NCBI RefSeq assembly: GCF_005925345.1 | Contig: NZ_SSHJ01000002.1 | Location: forward strand, 124,001-188,000 | Origin: Pedobacter ureilyticus | GTDB taxonomy: Bacteria > Bacteroidota > Bacteroidia > Sphingobacteriales > Sphingobacteriaceae | Reading direction: 5' to 3' | DNA: 64,000 nucleotides | Part shown: in pieces, positions 15,849 to 24,905 of the stretch | Numbering within the stretch: position 1 is the stretch's first letter | Layout: each line of letters begins with the position of its first letter | The notes under the pieces: model-generated | Told to the model about the DNA's origin: nothing | The model's input: only the letters and a program-made list of their open reading frames with translations | The model's database searches: none | Translations under genes and position numbers: made by a program

Positions 15849-17024
15849 TTATATTTTAGCTGGTTCTGCAACCTTTTCTAGCGTATTATAAACCTGATAC
15901 AATGCTCTTGGGATGTGGAAACAGCCTTTCCATTTACCGCCTTTCGCTTCTAATGAAACTTCGCCTCTGCGGTTCAAATAACCATACCATTCGCCGCCAT
16001 TTTCTGCATCTCTAAAGTTTTTCCAAGTGTAGTTGTGTAGTTTTTCGAACCACGTAGCACACTTCTCATTTTGGGTAATGGCATAACCTTTTGCCATGGT
16101 TACCAAAGCTTCTACGTGTACCCACCATAGTTTTTGGTCCCACTCTAATTGCTGTACCGGATGACCTTTAATGTCCTTGAAGTACAAAATTCCTTCATAT
16201 TTATCGTCCCAGCCAAATTCTAAAGCCGTAAAGGCAATTTCTAATGCTTTATCAATTAATGCCGTATCATTTTTTCTCACTGCTAAGTCCATAATAAACC
16301 ACATCGCCTCGATAATATGACCTGGATTGACTACTCTACCTTCGTAAGAATCAGAGAAACTGCCATCTTGATGAACATTTTCCAAAATTAATCCAGATTG
16401 TGGTTGATAAAATACCGACATTACTTCGTGTAACACTTCATCAATTAAACCATCAACGGTAGATTTATCTAGCAAATGCTCCAATTCTAACGAGAGATTA
16501 CACAAAATCATCGGTAACGAGAAGTTTTTTAAATCTCTAGTTCCCGGAAAACCTTTACTGTATTTGCCTTTTGGGTTGTTTCTTCTCTCTAAAATTCTGT
16601 TGAAAGTTTTTAATGCGATGTCTGCATCTTCGTTGCTTTGGTTGATTTTGCATAGGGCACCGAAACCCATGGTAGCAAAGCAATCAGAAAAAATATTGTA
16701 AGGTTGCACCAAGGGTTTTCCTCTTTTGGTGAAAGAAAAATACCAATCGCCATTTTCGTCTCTGCCATGTTTTCTCATGAAAGATGCACCTAGCTCCGCA
16801 ATGTCTTTCCACTCTTCCTTAGCTTCAACTTTATCAAAAAGCATCGAGTAAGTCCAAATTTGGCGACCTTGCAACCAAGCAAACTTATCGGTGTCGTAAA
16901 CATTTCCTTTTGCATCTAAACAGGTAAAATATCCCCCTGCATCTTTGTCTAAAGAGTTTTTGCTCCAAAAAGGAACAATCTCATTTAGCATTTCGTTTTT
17001 ATATATATCTCTGTACTTGTTCAT
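15849..17024 (-). CDS. AGE family epimerase/isomerase (N-acylglucosamine 2-epimerase type)
   Basis: 391 aa, normal for the (alpha/alpha)6-barrel family that interconverts C2 epimers of N-acetylglucosamine/N-acetylmannosamine, mannose/glucose or their beta-1,4-disaccharides. Conserved features: FAWLQGRQIWTYSML (about 47), RVVNPGHIIEAMWFIMD with an active-site His (about 237), EWDQKLWWVHVEAL (about 295-308) and GCFHIPRAL near the C-terminus with another catalytic His. No signal peptide, so cytoplasmic. Last gene of the ten-gene operon. With a GH20 hexosaminidase and a ROK regulator nearby, an amino-sugar substrate is the likeliest reading; mannobiose or mannose epimerase cannot be excluded. Confidence 0.88.
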   Translation of the reverse strand: MNKYRDIYKNEMLNEIVPFWSKNSLDKDAGGYFTCLDAKGNVYDTDKFAWLQGRQIWTYSMLFDKVEAKEEWKDIAELGASFMRKHGRDENGDWYFSFTKRGKPLVQPYNIFSDCFATMGFGALCKINQSNEDADIALKTFNRILERRNNPKGKYSKGFPGTRDLKNFSLPMILCNLSLELEHLLDKSTVDGLIDEVLHEVMSVFYQPQSGLILENVHQDGSFSDSYEGRVVNPGHIIEAMWFIMDLAVRKNDTALIDKALEIAFTALEFGWDDKYEGILYFKDIKGHPVQQLEWDQKLWWVHVEALVTMAKGYAITQNEKCATWFEKLHNYTWKNFRDAENGGEWYGYLNRRGEVSLEAKGGKWKGCFHIPRALYQVYNTLEKVAEPAKI

Positions 17025-17025
17025 T

Positions 17026-17958
17026 TTATAAAGTCTTTGCGTATTCTTGATATCTATTGTAAAGGTGTTGTGCTTGTAAATAAGCCGATTGCGGGCTCAT
17101 AAAGTGTGAGAACTCGAAAGTGATGGCCTTATCATAACCGGCTTTTCTTGCCGCTTCCAGTTTTAAGCGCAACTTTTCAAACTTGATAGGCAAAAACTTG
17201 ATAGGCATATCGCGATCGAAACTTTCGGCATTGGTCCAGCACTGCAAACCAAATTTGTCTGCCATTTTTTTGTTCACTTCAAAGAAATCTTGCAATTCGT
17301 GGTAATCTACGTGGCCATCTTGAAAAGCAACAGCATCTATAGATCCTTTCAAGCCAGCAAAAATCTCCGACCATTCGTCTTCATGCTCTTTCAGTGATAC
17401 GGCATTTTCTTTAGTCAAGGTAGCTTCCGCAGCCATTACTGCTTTTTTACCATCAATCCATGGGGAGATGAACGTTGGCAAACCCTTGCTTACGCCTTTG
17501 CACTGCAAGCCCAACGTGTTAAATGCTTCGGTTGCGCCTTTAGTGCGTCGACTGATTTCCATACTTAGATACCAACCCCCGAAACTTTTGTGATGCCCGT
17601 ACTTGGCCCAAACTTCGTCGATAACGTAGCGATTAGCATCAATTTCGTGCTGTAAATTTCCGGTATCCCAATAGTGGCCGCTATCGTACAAACCGAAATA
17701 GAACTTCATGTCGTGCTCATCTGCCAGTTCTAAATAAAGTTCTACCAAATCAATAGGCGGTTCGTAGCAGCCAAATTTATTTTGCAGGTAAACCGATGGA
17801 TAAGTAATAAACCTTCGGTAACCGCTTCTAATGAGAATTACCGTGTCAATGCCCATAGCTTTCATGTGGGCAAAATCTTTGGCCCATTCTTCCCTTCCCC
17901 AATTTTGGTGTGGGATATCGTGAGAAATCTCATCAATAAAAGTTCCCGTTATTCTCAT
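17026..17958 (-). CDS. DUF4434 TIM-barrel protein (putative glycoside hydrolase)
   Basis: 310 aa, no signal peptide. Matches DUF4434: MRITGTFIDEISHDIPHQNWGREEWAKD-type start, then a strand-helix alternation (GIDTVILIRSGYRRFITYPS, FYFGLYDSG, GGWYLSMEISR, FISPWIDG, AVAFQDGHVDYHEL, CWTNAESFDRD, ITFEFSHFMSPQSA) consistent with a (beta/alpha)8 barrel; E in YLSMEISR and F-E-F in the last strand are candidate catalytic carboxylates. One bp from the AGE epimerase gene; a hairpin (17984-18007) lies just before its start, where the operon has its only large internal gap (102 bp). Activity unproven for the family. Confidence 0.8.
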   Translation of the reverse strand: MRITGTFIDEISHDIPHQNWGREEWAKDFAHMKAMGIDTVILIRSGYRRFITYPSVYLQNKFGCYEPPIDLVELYLELADEHDMKFYFGLYDSGHYWDTGNLQHEIDANRYVIDEVWAKYGHHKSFGGWYLSMEISRRTKGATEAFNTLGLQCKGVSKGLPTFISPWIDGKKAVMAAEATLTKENAVSLKEHEDEWSEIFAGLKGSIDAVAFQDGHVDYHELQDFFEVNKKMADKFGLQCWTNAESFDRDMPIKFLPIKFEKLRLKLEAARKAGYDKAITFEFSHFMSPQSAYLQAQHLYNRYQEYAKTL

Positions 17959-17983
17959 TCTTTTTCTTCTTATTATGTTGATG

Positions 17984-18007
17984 AAAGGTTTTTTTTAACT
18001 AACCTTT
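17984..18007. other. Intra-operon hairpin before the DUF4434 gene
   Basis: AAAGGTT (17984-17990) and AACCTTT (18001-18007) form a perfect 7-bp stem with a 10-nt T-rich loop, in the one sizeable gap of an otherwise tightly packed operon. It may modulate read-through or be an RNA-processing site. Confidence 0.4.
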
Positions 18008-18060
18008 ACAAACAGTTTCATCTATTTTGTTTTTATTTTTAATGGTTGATGAGAGCTCGA

Positions 18061-18741
18061 TTACATCTCGGTTTTATCTTTTAAAAATTTAACCCAATCA
18101 ATGTAGGCTGCGGCTTTCAGGTGCACGCCATCTATCGTAAATTCTGGTTTCAACACGCCTTTGTCATCTTGAAAAAGCGGACAGATATCAATATAAATCA
18201 CACCTTCTACTTCGGCCAATGCCTTAATTTTTTGATTGAGTGCTGGCACCAAAACATTGCGGTCTTTGGTGTAAGCTTCTTTGGTCATGCTTTCGTTGAT
18301 CGGCAAGCAGCTTTCCAAGTAAATCTTGGTTTTTGGCGATTGCTGTTTGATTTTTCTGATAATGCGTTTGTAGTTGTACACCGTTACCTCGTGAGGCAAT
18401 TTGCGGAACTGGTCGTTAATGCCATCCATTAAGTAAACAGCTTTAGGTTTTGCAGCTACGATTTCGTCAATTCTGGCTAAAATACCGAAAGAGTTATCGC
18501 CACCAATGCCTCTATTTACTACAGGATATTTGCTACCTGCTAACAATTCTTGCCACTCGCCCCTTTCGGTAATGCTGTTTCCTAAAAAGATAATCGCATT
18601 TTTAGGGATGGGCGTTTTGGCGAAATACTCCATGCGCTGTTGGTAATACCAATTGGCGTAATTGCTATCGATTTTTACGGTTTGCGCTTGTGCAGTGCTA
18701 AAGAAAACAATTGCTGTAATAATTAAACTTAACTTCTTCAT
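18061..18741 (-). CDS. SGNH/GDSL hydrolase (secreted esterase), copy 2
   Basis: 226 aa with signal peptide MKKLSLIITAIVFFSTAQAQ. SGNH blocks: block I IIFLGNSITERGEW (catalytic Ser in GNSIT, about 54), block II GIGGDNSFGIL, block III GINDQF with the Asn, block V IDGVHLKAAAY with the catalytic Asp-His pair (about 205-208). These enzymes remove acyl groups (often acetyl) from carbohydrates in the periplasm. It is the tandem paralogue of 18745-19422, 3 bp upstream, the two sharing length, block layout and the TVKID/VAID-Ser start of the mature protein. Confidence 0.88.
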   Translation of the reverse strand: MKKLSLIITAIVFFSTAQAQTVKIDSNYANWYYQQRMEYFAKTPIPKNAIIFLGNSITERGEWQELLAGSKYPVVNRGIGGDNSFGILARIDEIVAAKPKAVYLMDGINDQFRKLPHEVTVYNYKRIIRKIKQQSPKTKIYLESCLPINESMTKEAYTKDRNVLVPALNQKIKALAEVEGVIYIDICPLFQDDKGVLKPEFTIDGVHLKAAAYIDWVKFLKDKTEM

Positions 18742-18744
18742 CCC

Positions 18745-19422
18745 TTAAATAACCTTTAATCGTTTCAATTCCTCAGCCCAGTACACGTAAGATGCGTGGC
18801 GCAAGTGCAATCCGTCTAAACTCAATTCCTTTTTCATGTTGCCTTTATCATCAGCAAACGCTGGATGTAGGTTGATGTAAAACACACCCATTTCTTTACA
18901 AAGAGCTTCCAGCTTTTGGTTCAAATCGTTGATTTTGCTATTCTTCACCTGGGCATAGGTTGCCGGTAACATCGCTTCGTTAACCGGCAGCAAACTTTGC
19001 ACGTACAATTTGGTTTTCGGCGACTGCATTTTTACCATTAAAATCATGCGTTTAAAATTGGCTAAGATTACCTCGTTTGGCGTACCGCGTTTCATATCAT
19101 TTACACCGCTCAGTAAGAATATTTTTGCAGGTTTAGATTCTAAAACTTCATCTAAGCGTGCTAAAATGCCATAAGTTACATCGCCACTAATACCTCTGTT
19201 AATGATGTTTTTCTTGCGGATCAGCTCTTGCCATTTGCCCCCTTCGGTTAAGCTGTTGCCTACAAAAGCAATCTCGCCTTTGCGGTTGGGCATCTTCCTA
19301 AAAAAATCCAATCGTTGCGTATAGTGGCTGTTTAAAAAGCCACTATCTATGGCAACGGTTTCTTGCGCATTTAAAAAATGAGCAGCAACGATTAAGCAAA
19401 CGGTAAAAATCAATCTCTTCAT
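18745..19422 (-). CDS. SGNH/GDSL hydrolase (secreted esterase), copy 1
   Basis: 225 aa. Signal peptide MKRLIFTVCLIVAAHFLNAQ. Block I AFVGNSLTEGGKW (Ser about 54), block II GISGDVTYGIL, block III GVNDMKRG, block V LDGLHLRHASY with Asp-His. A periplasmic carbohydrate esterase by family knowledge; sialate-9-O-acetylesterases belong to this superfamily, but so do xylan and chitin-related deacetylases. One bp separates it from the MFS gene upstream. Having two divergent paralogues suggests two different ester positions or linkages on the same glycan. Confidence 0.88.
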   Translation of the reverse strand: MKRLIFTVCLIVAAHFLNAQETVAIDSGFLNSHYTQRLDFFRKMPNRKGEIAFVGNSLTEGGKWQELIRKKNIINRGISGDVTYGILARLDEVLESKPAKIFLLSGVNDMKRGTPNEVILANFKRMILMVKMQSPKTKLYVQSLLPVNEAMLPATYAQVKNSKINDLNQKLEALCKEMGVFYINLHPAFADDKGNMKKELSLDGLHLRHASYVYWAEELKRLKVI

Positions 19423-19423
19423 G

Positions 19424-20719
19424 TTATTCTTTAATAATTTCTCCCTCGTTAGGTTCTTCTTCAGTTTTTTTTAGAGGTACAATCCAAGTGGCAATAAAAG
19501 CTGGAATAGTCGCAAAAAGTACCCAAATGAAAAAGTCTTTGTAGCCTAAATAATCGCTAATGGGGCCACTAATCATGCTGGCCAAGGTATAGCCAAAATA
19601 AGTTATTGCACTACCAAAAGCATAGTGCGCCATTTGGTACTTACCAGGTGCAATTTGCTGCATAATGAACAAGATGATGCCAATAAAGCCAAAACCGTAA
19701 CCAAAATGCTCTATAGCTACCGCACTACCGATAATAAATAGGTTTGAAGTTTGTGTGAAGGCTAAATAAGCGTAGGTAATAAACGGCAGATTAAAGCAAG
19801 CACAGAGCAAGAGCAAGGTTTTACGGTTCAGGCCTTTGTTGGATACAAAATATCCGGCAGTTAATGAACCTAGTACAAAGGCGATAGTACCATAAATACC
19901 TGTAAGCATGCCCAGCGTTGCTTCGCTAAGTCCCAAACCGCCAACATCTCTAGTTGCTTTAAAGAATAAGGGCATAATTTTAATGGCTTGTCCTTCTGCA
20001 AAGCGATATAAGACGATGAACAAAATGCCAAACCAAATGTGTTTCTTTTTGAAAAAGCTGGTGATTACATCGCTTAACGTCTGCCAAACTTGCGCTGAGG
20101 TTTGTACCTGAACTTGTGTTTGTGTTTGTGGCAAAAATTTCTTGTTGTATAAGCCTAGCAAAAACATCACCGCAGCGTAAACTAACAATACCGCAGCCCA
20201 AGCTTTGGTATTGCCATAAAGCGGAATAAGTAGGCCTACTAAAAATACCATTCCGCCGTTGGAGAATAACTTTGCGAAGTTGTAGAATGTACCTTGCCAC
20301 CCCACATACTGTGCTTGTTGTTTATTGCTTAACGATTGTAGATACAATCCATCGGCAGCAATATCTTGTGTAGCCCCTAAAAAGGCAATCAGTAAAAAGA
20401 CAACTACTGAAGCTGCGAAGAAATTTTCTAAGAACAATAAACCTGCGGCAACTGCAAACAAAATACCACACAGTATTTGAGAACCGTAGATGTAGAATTT
20501 CTTGGTTTTGTACAATTCCATGAAAGGTCCCCAAAGTGGCTTGAAGCTCCAAGGAAGAATGATAATTCCCGTGTAAACGGTAATCTCCGTATCTGAAAAA
20601 CCCATGTTTTTGTACAAGAGCGAGAGCAAAGTGCCGCCCAATACCAAGTTGGGCAAGCCCATGGCGAACCATGTACTCGGTATCCATTTAATAGGGTTAA
20701 TATTTTTTATTTGTTCCAA
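19424..20719 (-). CDS. MFS transporter, AmpG/sugar-permease type
   Basis: 431 aa with about twelve hydrophobic segments and short polar loops. The start (NPIKWIPSTWFAMGLPNLVLGG) and the intramembrane charged motif GATQDIAADGLYLQSL resemble AmpG-type permeases, which import N-acetylglucosamine-anhydromuropeptides; related MFS proteins in Bacteroidota glycan loci import mono- or disaccharides across the inner membrane. In context it should carry the sugar released by the periplasmic enzymes of this locus. Fifteen bp from the DUF5009 gene upstream and 1 bp from the SGNH gene downstream, clearly in one operon. Confidence 0.85.
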   Translation of the reverse strand: MEQIKNINPIKWIPSTWFAMGLPNLVLGGTLLSLLYKNMGFSDTEITVYTGIIILPWSFKPLWGPFMELYKTKKFYIYGSQILCGILFAVAAGLLFLENFFAASVVVFLLIAFLGATQDIAADGLYLQSLSNKQQAQYVGWQGTFYNFAKLFSNGGMVFLVGLLIPLYGNTKAWAAVLLVYAAVMFLLGLYNKKFLPQTQTQVQVQTSAQVWQTLSDVITSFFKKKHIWFGILFIVLYRFAEGQAIKIMPLFFKATRDVGGLGLSEATLGMLTGIYGTIAFVLGSLTAGYFVSNKGLNRKTLLLLCACFNLPFITYAYLAFTQTSNLFIIGSAVAIEHFGYGFGFIGIILFIMQQIAPGKYQMAHYAFGSAITYFGYTLASMISGPISDYLGYKDFFIWVLFATIPAFIATWIVPLKKTEEEPNEGEIIKE

Positions 20720-20734
20720 TTTGTTTGTGTGTTT

Positions 20735-22120
20735 TTAGGTTTTCCAGAAAAATTTGAGGCGTGTAAATAGCACGGTAATTAGGGCAACAATACCTGTAAA
20801 GATAACACCTCTGGCAAAACCGATGAAGGCACTGGTATTCATTGCATCTAAATAGGTAGAGAGCGTAGTAATTTTTAATAATGGGATGAGTAATAAGTTT
20901 CCTGCGGTGTAGGCAATCATTGGGTTTTTACCGTTGGCCGCCAAAAAGTTAGTCATCGCTTTTAAATAACCTAACTTCTCGATTAAACTGAAAGCTAATA
21001 AGGTTAAAAATGATAATCCAGAACAAACAAAATAATAGCTGTAGGTAGAAAAATCTTTCTTAATACCGCCTTCGTAAGCTTCAAAAAATAGACCTAATAA
21101 AAGTAGATAAGTACCCGCTTTAATCATGTTGCTTACCAATTCGCTATGTTTTACATCTTTCGCTAAAAAGAGTAAGTATGCACAACCAAACAGATTTATT
21201 ATTAGATTGATTTCTAAGTTTCTGGTAAATAATCCCCATAGGTTTACAACAACTAAAGCAATGGCAATTACCGCAATAAGGGATAATACTTTTTTAGAAG
21301 TTGGCTCTATATTTTCGTTTTTACTTTCCTTAATAAACCACTCGCCAGCAAAAGTGCCCGGAATAATGATGAACAAATATTTAAGGTAGTAGAACTTGTA
21401 AAGCCAATCTGCTGGGGTGGCATTAAAAACGAGTTCGTTAATGCTGCCAGTTTCTTTGGAAGCTAGAAATACTGCCATCACAAAAGGCAGCACAGCAATT
21501 CGCCATAGTGGTTGCTTGCGAGTGAAATACCAAATCAATCCACCGAAAAAAGCCATGTTAGCTAGTACGATAATGATGATATCGCTTTTAGCCAAGCTGA
21601 AATCGCCGTAGGCAAAAGCATAAAAGGCTAAGAAAATAACTGCCGCCGCGATACCAATCATTTTTAAAGCAGTGGCCAATTTAGGTTTAACAAATAAATT
21701 CCAGTTCCCATAAATAAGAAACAGACAGGCAAAAGCAGCAATAGAAATGAGATAAGTGATAGTGCTTGGTGTTTTCTCTATTACCCAAGCCCTGGCATGA
21801 AAAGTAAAAATAGCGAAGAAAGCTAGCAGTACTAATCTGGTAAATAACTGTACGAATATTTTGTGAAAGGGTTCCGTATCTGCCTTTTTGTTTAATGCCA
21901 AAGGAATGGCCGCTCCCATAGAAAAAAGGAAGAAAGGGAAAACCAAATCTACCCAAGTAATGCCCGGTAAATTTGGATTAAATACATGTGTTGGCGGCGG
22001 AGTTTGGGCATGAAACATCCAAGCCGGCATCATTTCGCCAAAGGCAATGCTACTAGAGAGCACCATACAAAGTATGGCCAGCCCTCTAAAAGCATCGAGA
22101 CTATTTAAACGTTTGTTCAT
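20735..22120 (-). CDS. DUF5009 / NagX-like multi-pass membrane protein
   Basis: 461 aa with about eleven to twelve transmembrane segments. N-terminus RLNSLDAFRGLAILCMVLSSS and GITWVDLVFPFFLFSMGAAIPL are the hallmarks of the family related to lysosomal heparan-alpha-glucosaminide N-acetyltransferase (HGSNAT) and bacterial NagX, a member of GlcNAc-utilisation clusters. It may transfer acetyl groups to glucosamine residues across the membrane, or act in transport; neither is proven. The presence of a NagX-like protein is one of the stronger hints that this locus handles an amino sugar. Confidence 0.82.
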   Translation of the reverse strand: MNKRLNSLDAFRGLAILCMVLSSSIAFGEMMPAWMFHAQTPPPTHVFNPNLPGITWVDLVFPFFLFSMGAAIPLALNKKADTEPFHKIFVQLFTRLVLLAFFAIFTFHARAWVIEKTPSTITYLISIAAFACLFLIYGNWNLFVKPKLATALKMIGIAAAVIFLAFYAFAYGDFSLAKSDIIIIVLANMAFFGGLIWYFTRKQPLWRIAVLPFVMAVFLASKETGSINELVFNATPADWLYKFYYLKYLFIIIPGTFAGEWFIKESKNENIEPTSKKVLSLIAVIAIALVVVNLWGLFTRNLEINLIINLFGCAYLLFLAKDVKHSELVSNMIKAGTYLLLLGLFFEAYEGGIKKDFSTYSYYFVCSGLSFLTLLAFSLIEKLGYLKAMTNFLAANGKNPMIAYTAGNLLLIPLLKITTLSTYLDAMNTSAFIGFARGVIFTGIVALITVLFTRLKFFWKT

Positions 22121-22135
22121 TCCCTTTGAGAGCAG

Positions 22136-23047
22136 TTATTTCACCGTAATCGTTAATTCTTTTATCGTTTCTTTTACATTTCCATTTAAGCCATTTTTTG
22201 CAATAAATGTTACTGTGTAGGTACCTGGTTGGCTAAATTTGTATTTATAGTTTTTCATTTTGTCTGTATAAGCCTTTACATTTATACTAACATCTGGACT
22301 TACCTTGTTTGGAAAAAGCACTTTTGATACCGCCCAGTCTTCAGATTCTAAGGTTGTACTTGCCGGGGCAAAATATAAAGAAGGGTCGGCTGCTTGTATT
22401 GTCCATTTATTAACCGGATTTTTCACATCTATTGCCAACCAACCCGCAGAGGTTACCGTAGCAACTGGAATTGCAGCAGTAGCCGTTTTATTGGTTAAGT
22501 TAAAAGCATGGATACGCCAGGTTCTTCCTCCTGTTGCAGCGCTACTGCTGGCTTGTCCAACCCATCTCCACGCAAAATAAATGGGCTTTCCAGATACTGG
22601 AAGATCTGATAAATCTACATCGGCAGAAGGTGTAATTACACCTAGTCCACCTGCTGCTGCAGTAGAATAAGTAAAACGGTTGGTAATATCCGTCCAGGTT
22701 GCCGCGGCAATACCTTCAGCTGTGTACATATTGTCGAAATCTGTGGAGTACAACAGCGAAAGGTTGTTGGTTTGTGCCCCATATAACACCCTAGTTGAGA
22801 TGTTCAAGTGCAATTTTCCTTCGTTAGATTCTAAACGGTTTCTGTAGCGGTATTCTTTACCAGCTTCTCCAGAATAGAAACCAATCACATCGGCATAGCC
22901 ATTCATTTGAAATTCTACAGAGTCTGCAACGTTATACTCTGCTTTTGCAGTTGATACACTGAAAGTTGGTTCATCTGGGGTATCTTTTTTACAAGCATAT
23001 ACTGCTAAAATTAAAAGTACGCCGAGTGTATATTTTAATTTATTCAT
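22136..23047 (-). CDS. DUF5017 lipoprotein (putative surface glycan-binding protein)
   Basis: 303 aa from ATG 23047 (MNKLKYTLGVLLILAVYAC; lipobox VYAC). An ATG three codons upstream (23056) is possible but lengthens the signal. The mature part carries the DUF5017 pattern: an N-terminal Ig/PKD-like strand domain (FSVSTAKAEYNVADSVEFQMNG, GFYSGEAGKEYRYRNR) and a lectin-like region (LPVSGKPIYFAWRWVGQ ... GRTWRIHAFNL), ending in a PKD-like repeat (YKFSQPGTYTVTFIAKNG). Located immediately after susD, it fits a SusE/SusF-like surface glycan-binding lipoprotein. Confidence 0.82.
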   Translation of the reverse strand: MNKLKYTLGVLLILAVYACKKDTPDEPTFSVSTAKAEYNVADSVEFQMNGYADVIGFYSGEAGKEYRYRNRLESNEGKLHLNISTRVLYGAQTNNLSLLYSTDFDNMYTAEGIAAATWTDITNRFTYSTAAAGGLGVITPSADVDLSDLPVSGKPIYFAWRWVGQASSSAATGGRTWRIHAFNLTNKTATAAIPVATVTSAGWLAIDVKNPVNKWTIQAADPSLYFAPASTTLESEDWAVSKVLFPNKVSPDVSINVKAYTDKMKNYKYKFSQPGTYTVTFIAKNGLNGNVKETIKELTITVK

Positions 23048-23070
23048 GACGATCATATTTATAAGTTAAT

Positions 23071-24888
23071 TTACCAACCATTGTTAGGAATAATCAATCT
23101 ATTTAAGCTAAGCTCTGTAGCCGGAATAGCAAACAATACATCTTTGTCAGACACATTTTGCGCCGACTTAGCCGCATACTTATAGGCATCAGGAGCACCA
23201 GTTGTAATTTCGTTAGCCAACGCTTTCATTTCTGTAACAAACTGTCCCCAGCGAATTAGGTCAAATCTTCTCAATCCTTCATAACCCAGTTCCCAAGATC
23301 TTTCTTTTCTAACCGCAGTTTGAAAATCCTCTTTTGTTGGTGTGTTTGCCAAGGTTAAATCGTGATTTGCTGTTTGGGTGTTTGTAAGTACAGCGGTTGC
23401 AGTAGCTCCAGTTGCCACAGGAGCATTAGCGGCATATCCACCGGTAAATGTTACTGTAGGAGCAGAGGTATAGCCCGAGCCCATATCGGTAATGTACACC
23501 GCAGTTACCCTGCCTGAGGCTACTGTTGCGGTTGCTTTGGCACCAGTACCACCACCTCCTGTAAGCGTTACTGTAGGCGCTACGGTATAGCCAGAACCAC
23601 CAGCGGTTACTGTTACAGATTTTACCAGTTCGCCATTGGTTAAAGTTTTACCAAAAGCACGGCGACGCACTTCGTTGATGGCATCAAATGCTTTTTGCGA
23701 AGGCACTGAACCTATTTCATTTTCAGCTTCTGCAAGCATTAGCAAAACATCCGAGTACCTTAATAAAGGGAAGTTAATAGTGGTAGTTCCATTAAATTTA
23801 GGAGTCGTGGTTTCGTATTCACGCCTCCATTTCGCATCGTAACGATTATAAATTTGTGTGGGGCCATAACCCACGCGAGAGCCATCTGCTGCGTAATAGT
23901 ACGGACTGATGTTCCAATCTCTTCGCAAGTCGCCATCGGCAAAACTACTGTAGTATCTTTCTGTAGTATGTTTTGCTCCATAGCTATAACCAATACTTGC
24001 ATTTGCTCCAATACCATTAATAGCTCCAACAGAACCGTCTTCCTCTTGAGTGCCATTTTTTCTGTTAAACTCTACTTCCCAAAGCGATTCTCTGGTGTCG
24101 TACTTATCTTCGCACATGTTAATGAAAACTTGCGAATAACTTGGGTTTAAGCTGTGCCCAGCGGTTTTTACTTTCTCTGCCCATTTTACCACCTCTGCAT
24201 AACGAGAGGCATCGTTTAGCGGAGCTCCAGCCATTTTAAGGTTTACACGAGCCAGTATGCCCCAAACTACCGATTTGGTTACACGGCCCGCATGTGCGTA
24301 ACTAGAGATTGGGTTTACGAGTTCAGCAGCAGTTTCCATGTCTTTCACAATTTGTTCGTAATTGGTTTTGTACGGACTATTTGGAAAATGTGTATCTTCT
24401 GGTGTTTTGGTAGAGCTAAGACGCAAAGGAACATTGCCCCAATTTACCGTTAAAATAAAATGGTAATATGCCCTTAAAAATAATGCTTCACCTCTTGCAG
24501 CTTCTTTCTTTGCGGGATCCATGTTTGCCTTATCAATGTTTTCTAGAAGCATGTTTGCTCTGTTAATGCCATTGTAAAATGCAACCCAAGCTTCAGTTAA
24601 CTTAGTGTCTGATGGATTATAATTGTACAGACCTATGTCTTGGGTCCACGAAGAAAGTGCAATAAAAGCATCATCAGCAACATCCATCTCAAAATATAAA
24701 GACCTGCCATAAGTAGCGCTTTTTCCTAACACATCATACACGCCAGTTAAGGCAGCGTTTATATCGGCCTCTGTATTGTAATAGTTAGCAGGCGCTAAAG
24801 AATCGGTTGGTGCAACTTCTAAGAACTTTTTACAAGAACTTAGTGCAAAAACCGAAATAAATAATAGAATTAGAATACGTTTCATCAT
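23071..24888 (-). CDS. SusD/RagB family outer-membrane lipoprotein with glycine-rich insertion
   Basis: 605 aa. Lipoprotein signal [22 protein letters not shown]-like SusD core ([34 protein letters not shown] start; [57 protein letters not shown]-terminal [20 protein letters not shown] and [12 protein letters not shown]). It caps the SusC channel and captures the glycan. It is longer than usual because of an insertion at about 425-508, two repeats of a [21 protein letters not shown] type rich in Gly, Thr and Ala. Confidence 0.93.
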   Translation of the reverse strand: MMKRILILLFISVFALSSCKKFLEVAPTDSLAPANYYNTEADINAALTGVYDVLGKSATYGRSLYFEMDVADDAFIALSSWTQDIGLYNYNPSDTKLTEAWVAFYNGINRANMLLENIDKANMDPAKKEAARGEALFLRAYYHFILTVNWGNVPLRLSSTKTPEDTHFPNSPYKTNYEQIVKDMETAAELVNPISSYAHAGRVTKSVVWGILARVNLKMAGAPLNDASRYAEVVKWAEKVKTAGHSLNPSYSQVFINMCEDKYDTRESLWEVEFNRKNGTQEEDGSVGAINGIGANASIGYSYGAKHTTERYYSSFADGDLRRDWNISPYYYAADGSRVGYGPTQIYNRYDAKWRREYETTTPKFNGTTTINFPLLRYSDVLLMLAEAENEIGSVPSQKAFDAINEVRRRAFGKTLTNGELVKSVTVTAGGSGYTVAPTVTLTGGGGTGAKATATVASGRVTAVYITDMGSGYTSAPTVTFTGGYAANAPVATGATATAVLTNTQTANHDLTLANTPTKEDFQTAVRKERSWELGYEGLRRFDLIRWGQFVTEMKALANEITTGAPDAYKYAAKSAQNVSDKDVLFAIPATELSLNRLIIPNNGW

Positions 24889-24905
24889 CTTATCTTTTAA
24901 TAGGA

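Noticed and set aside
20735..22120. Reading the DUF5009 protein as a typical acyltransferase 3
   Set aside because: The start and loop motifs fit HGSNAT/NagX-type proteins better than Acyl_transf_3.
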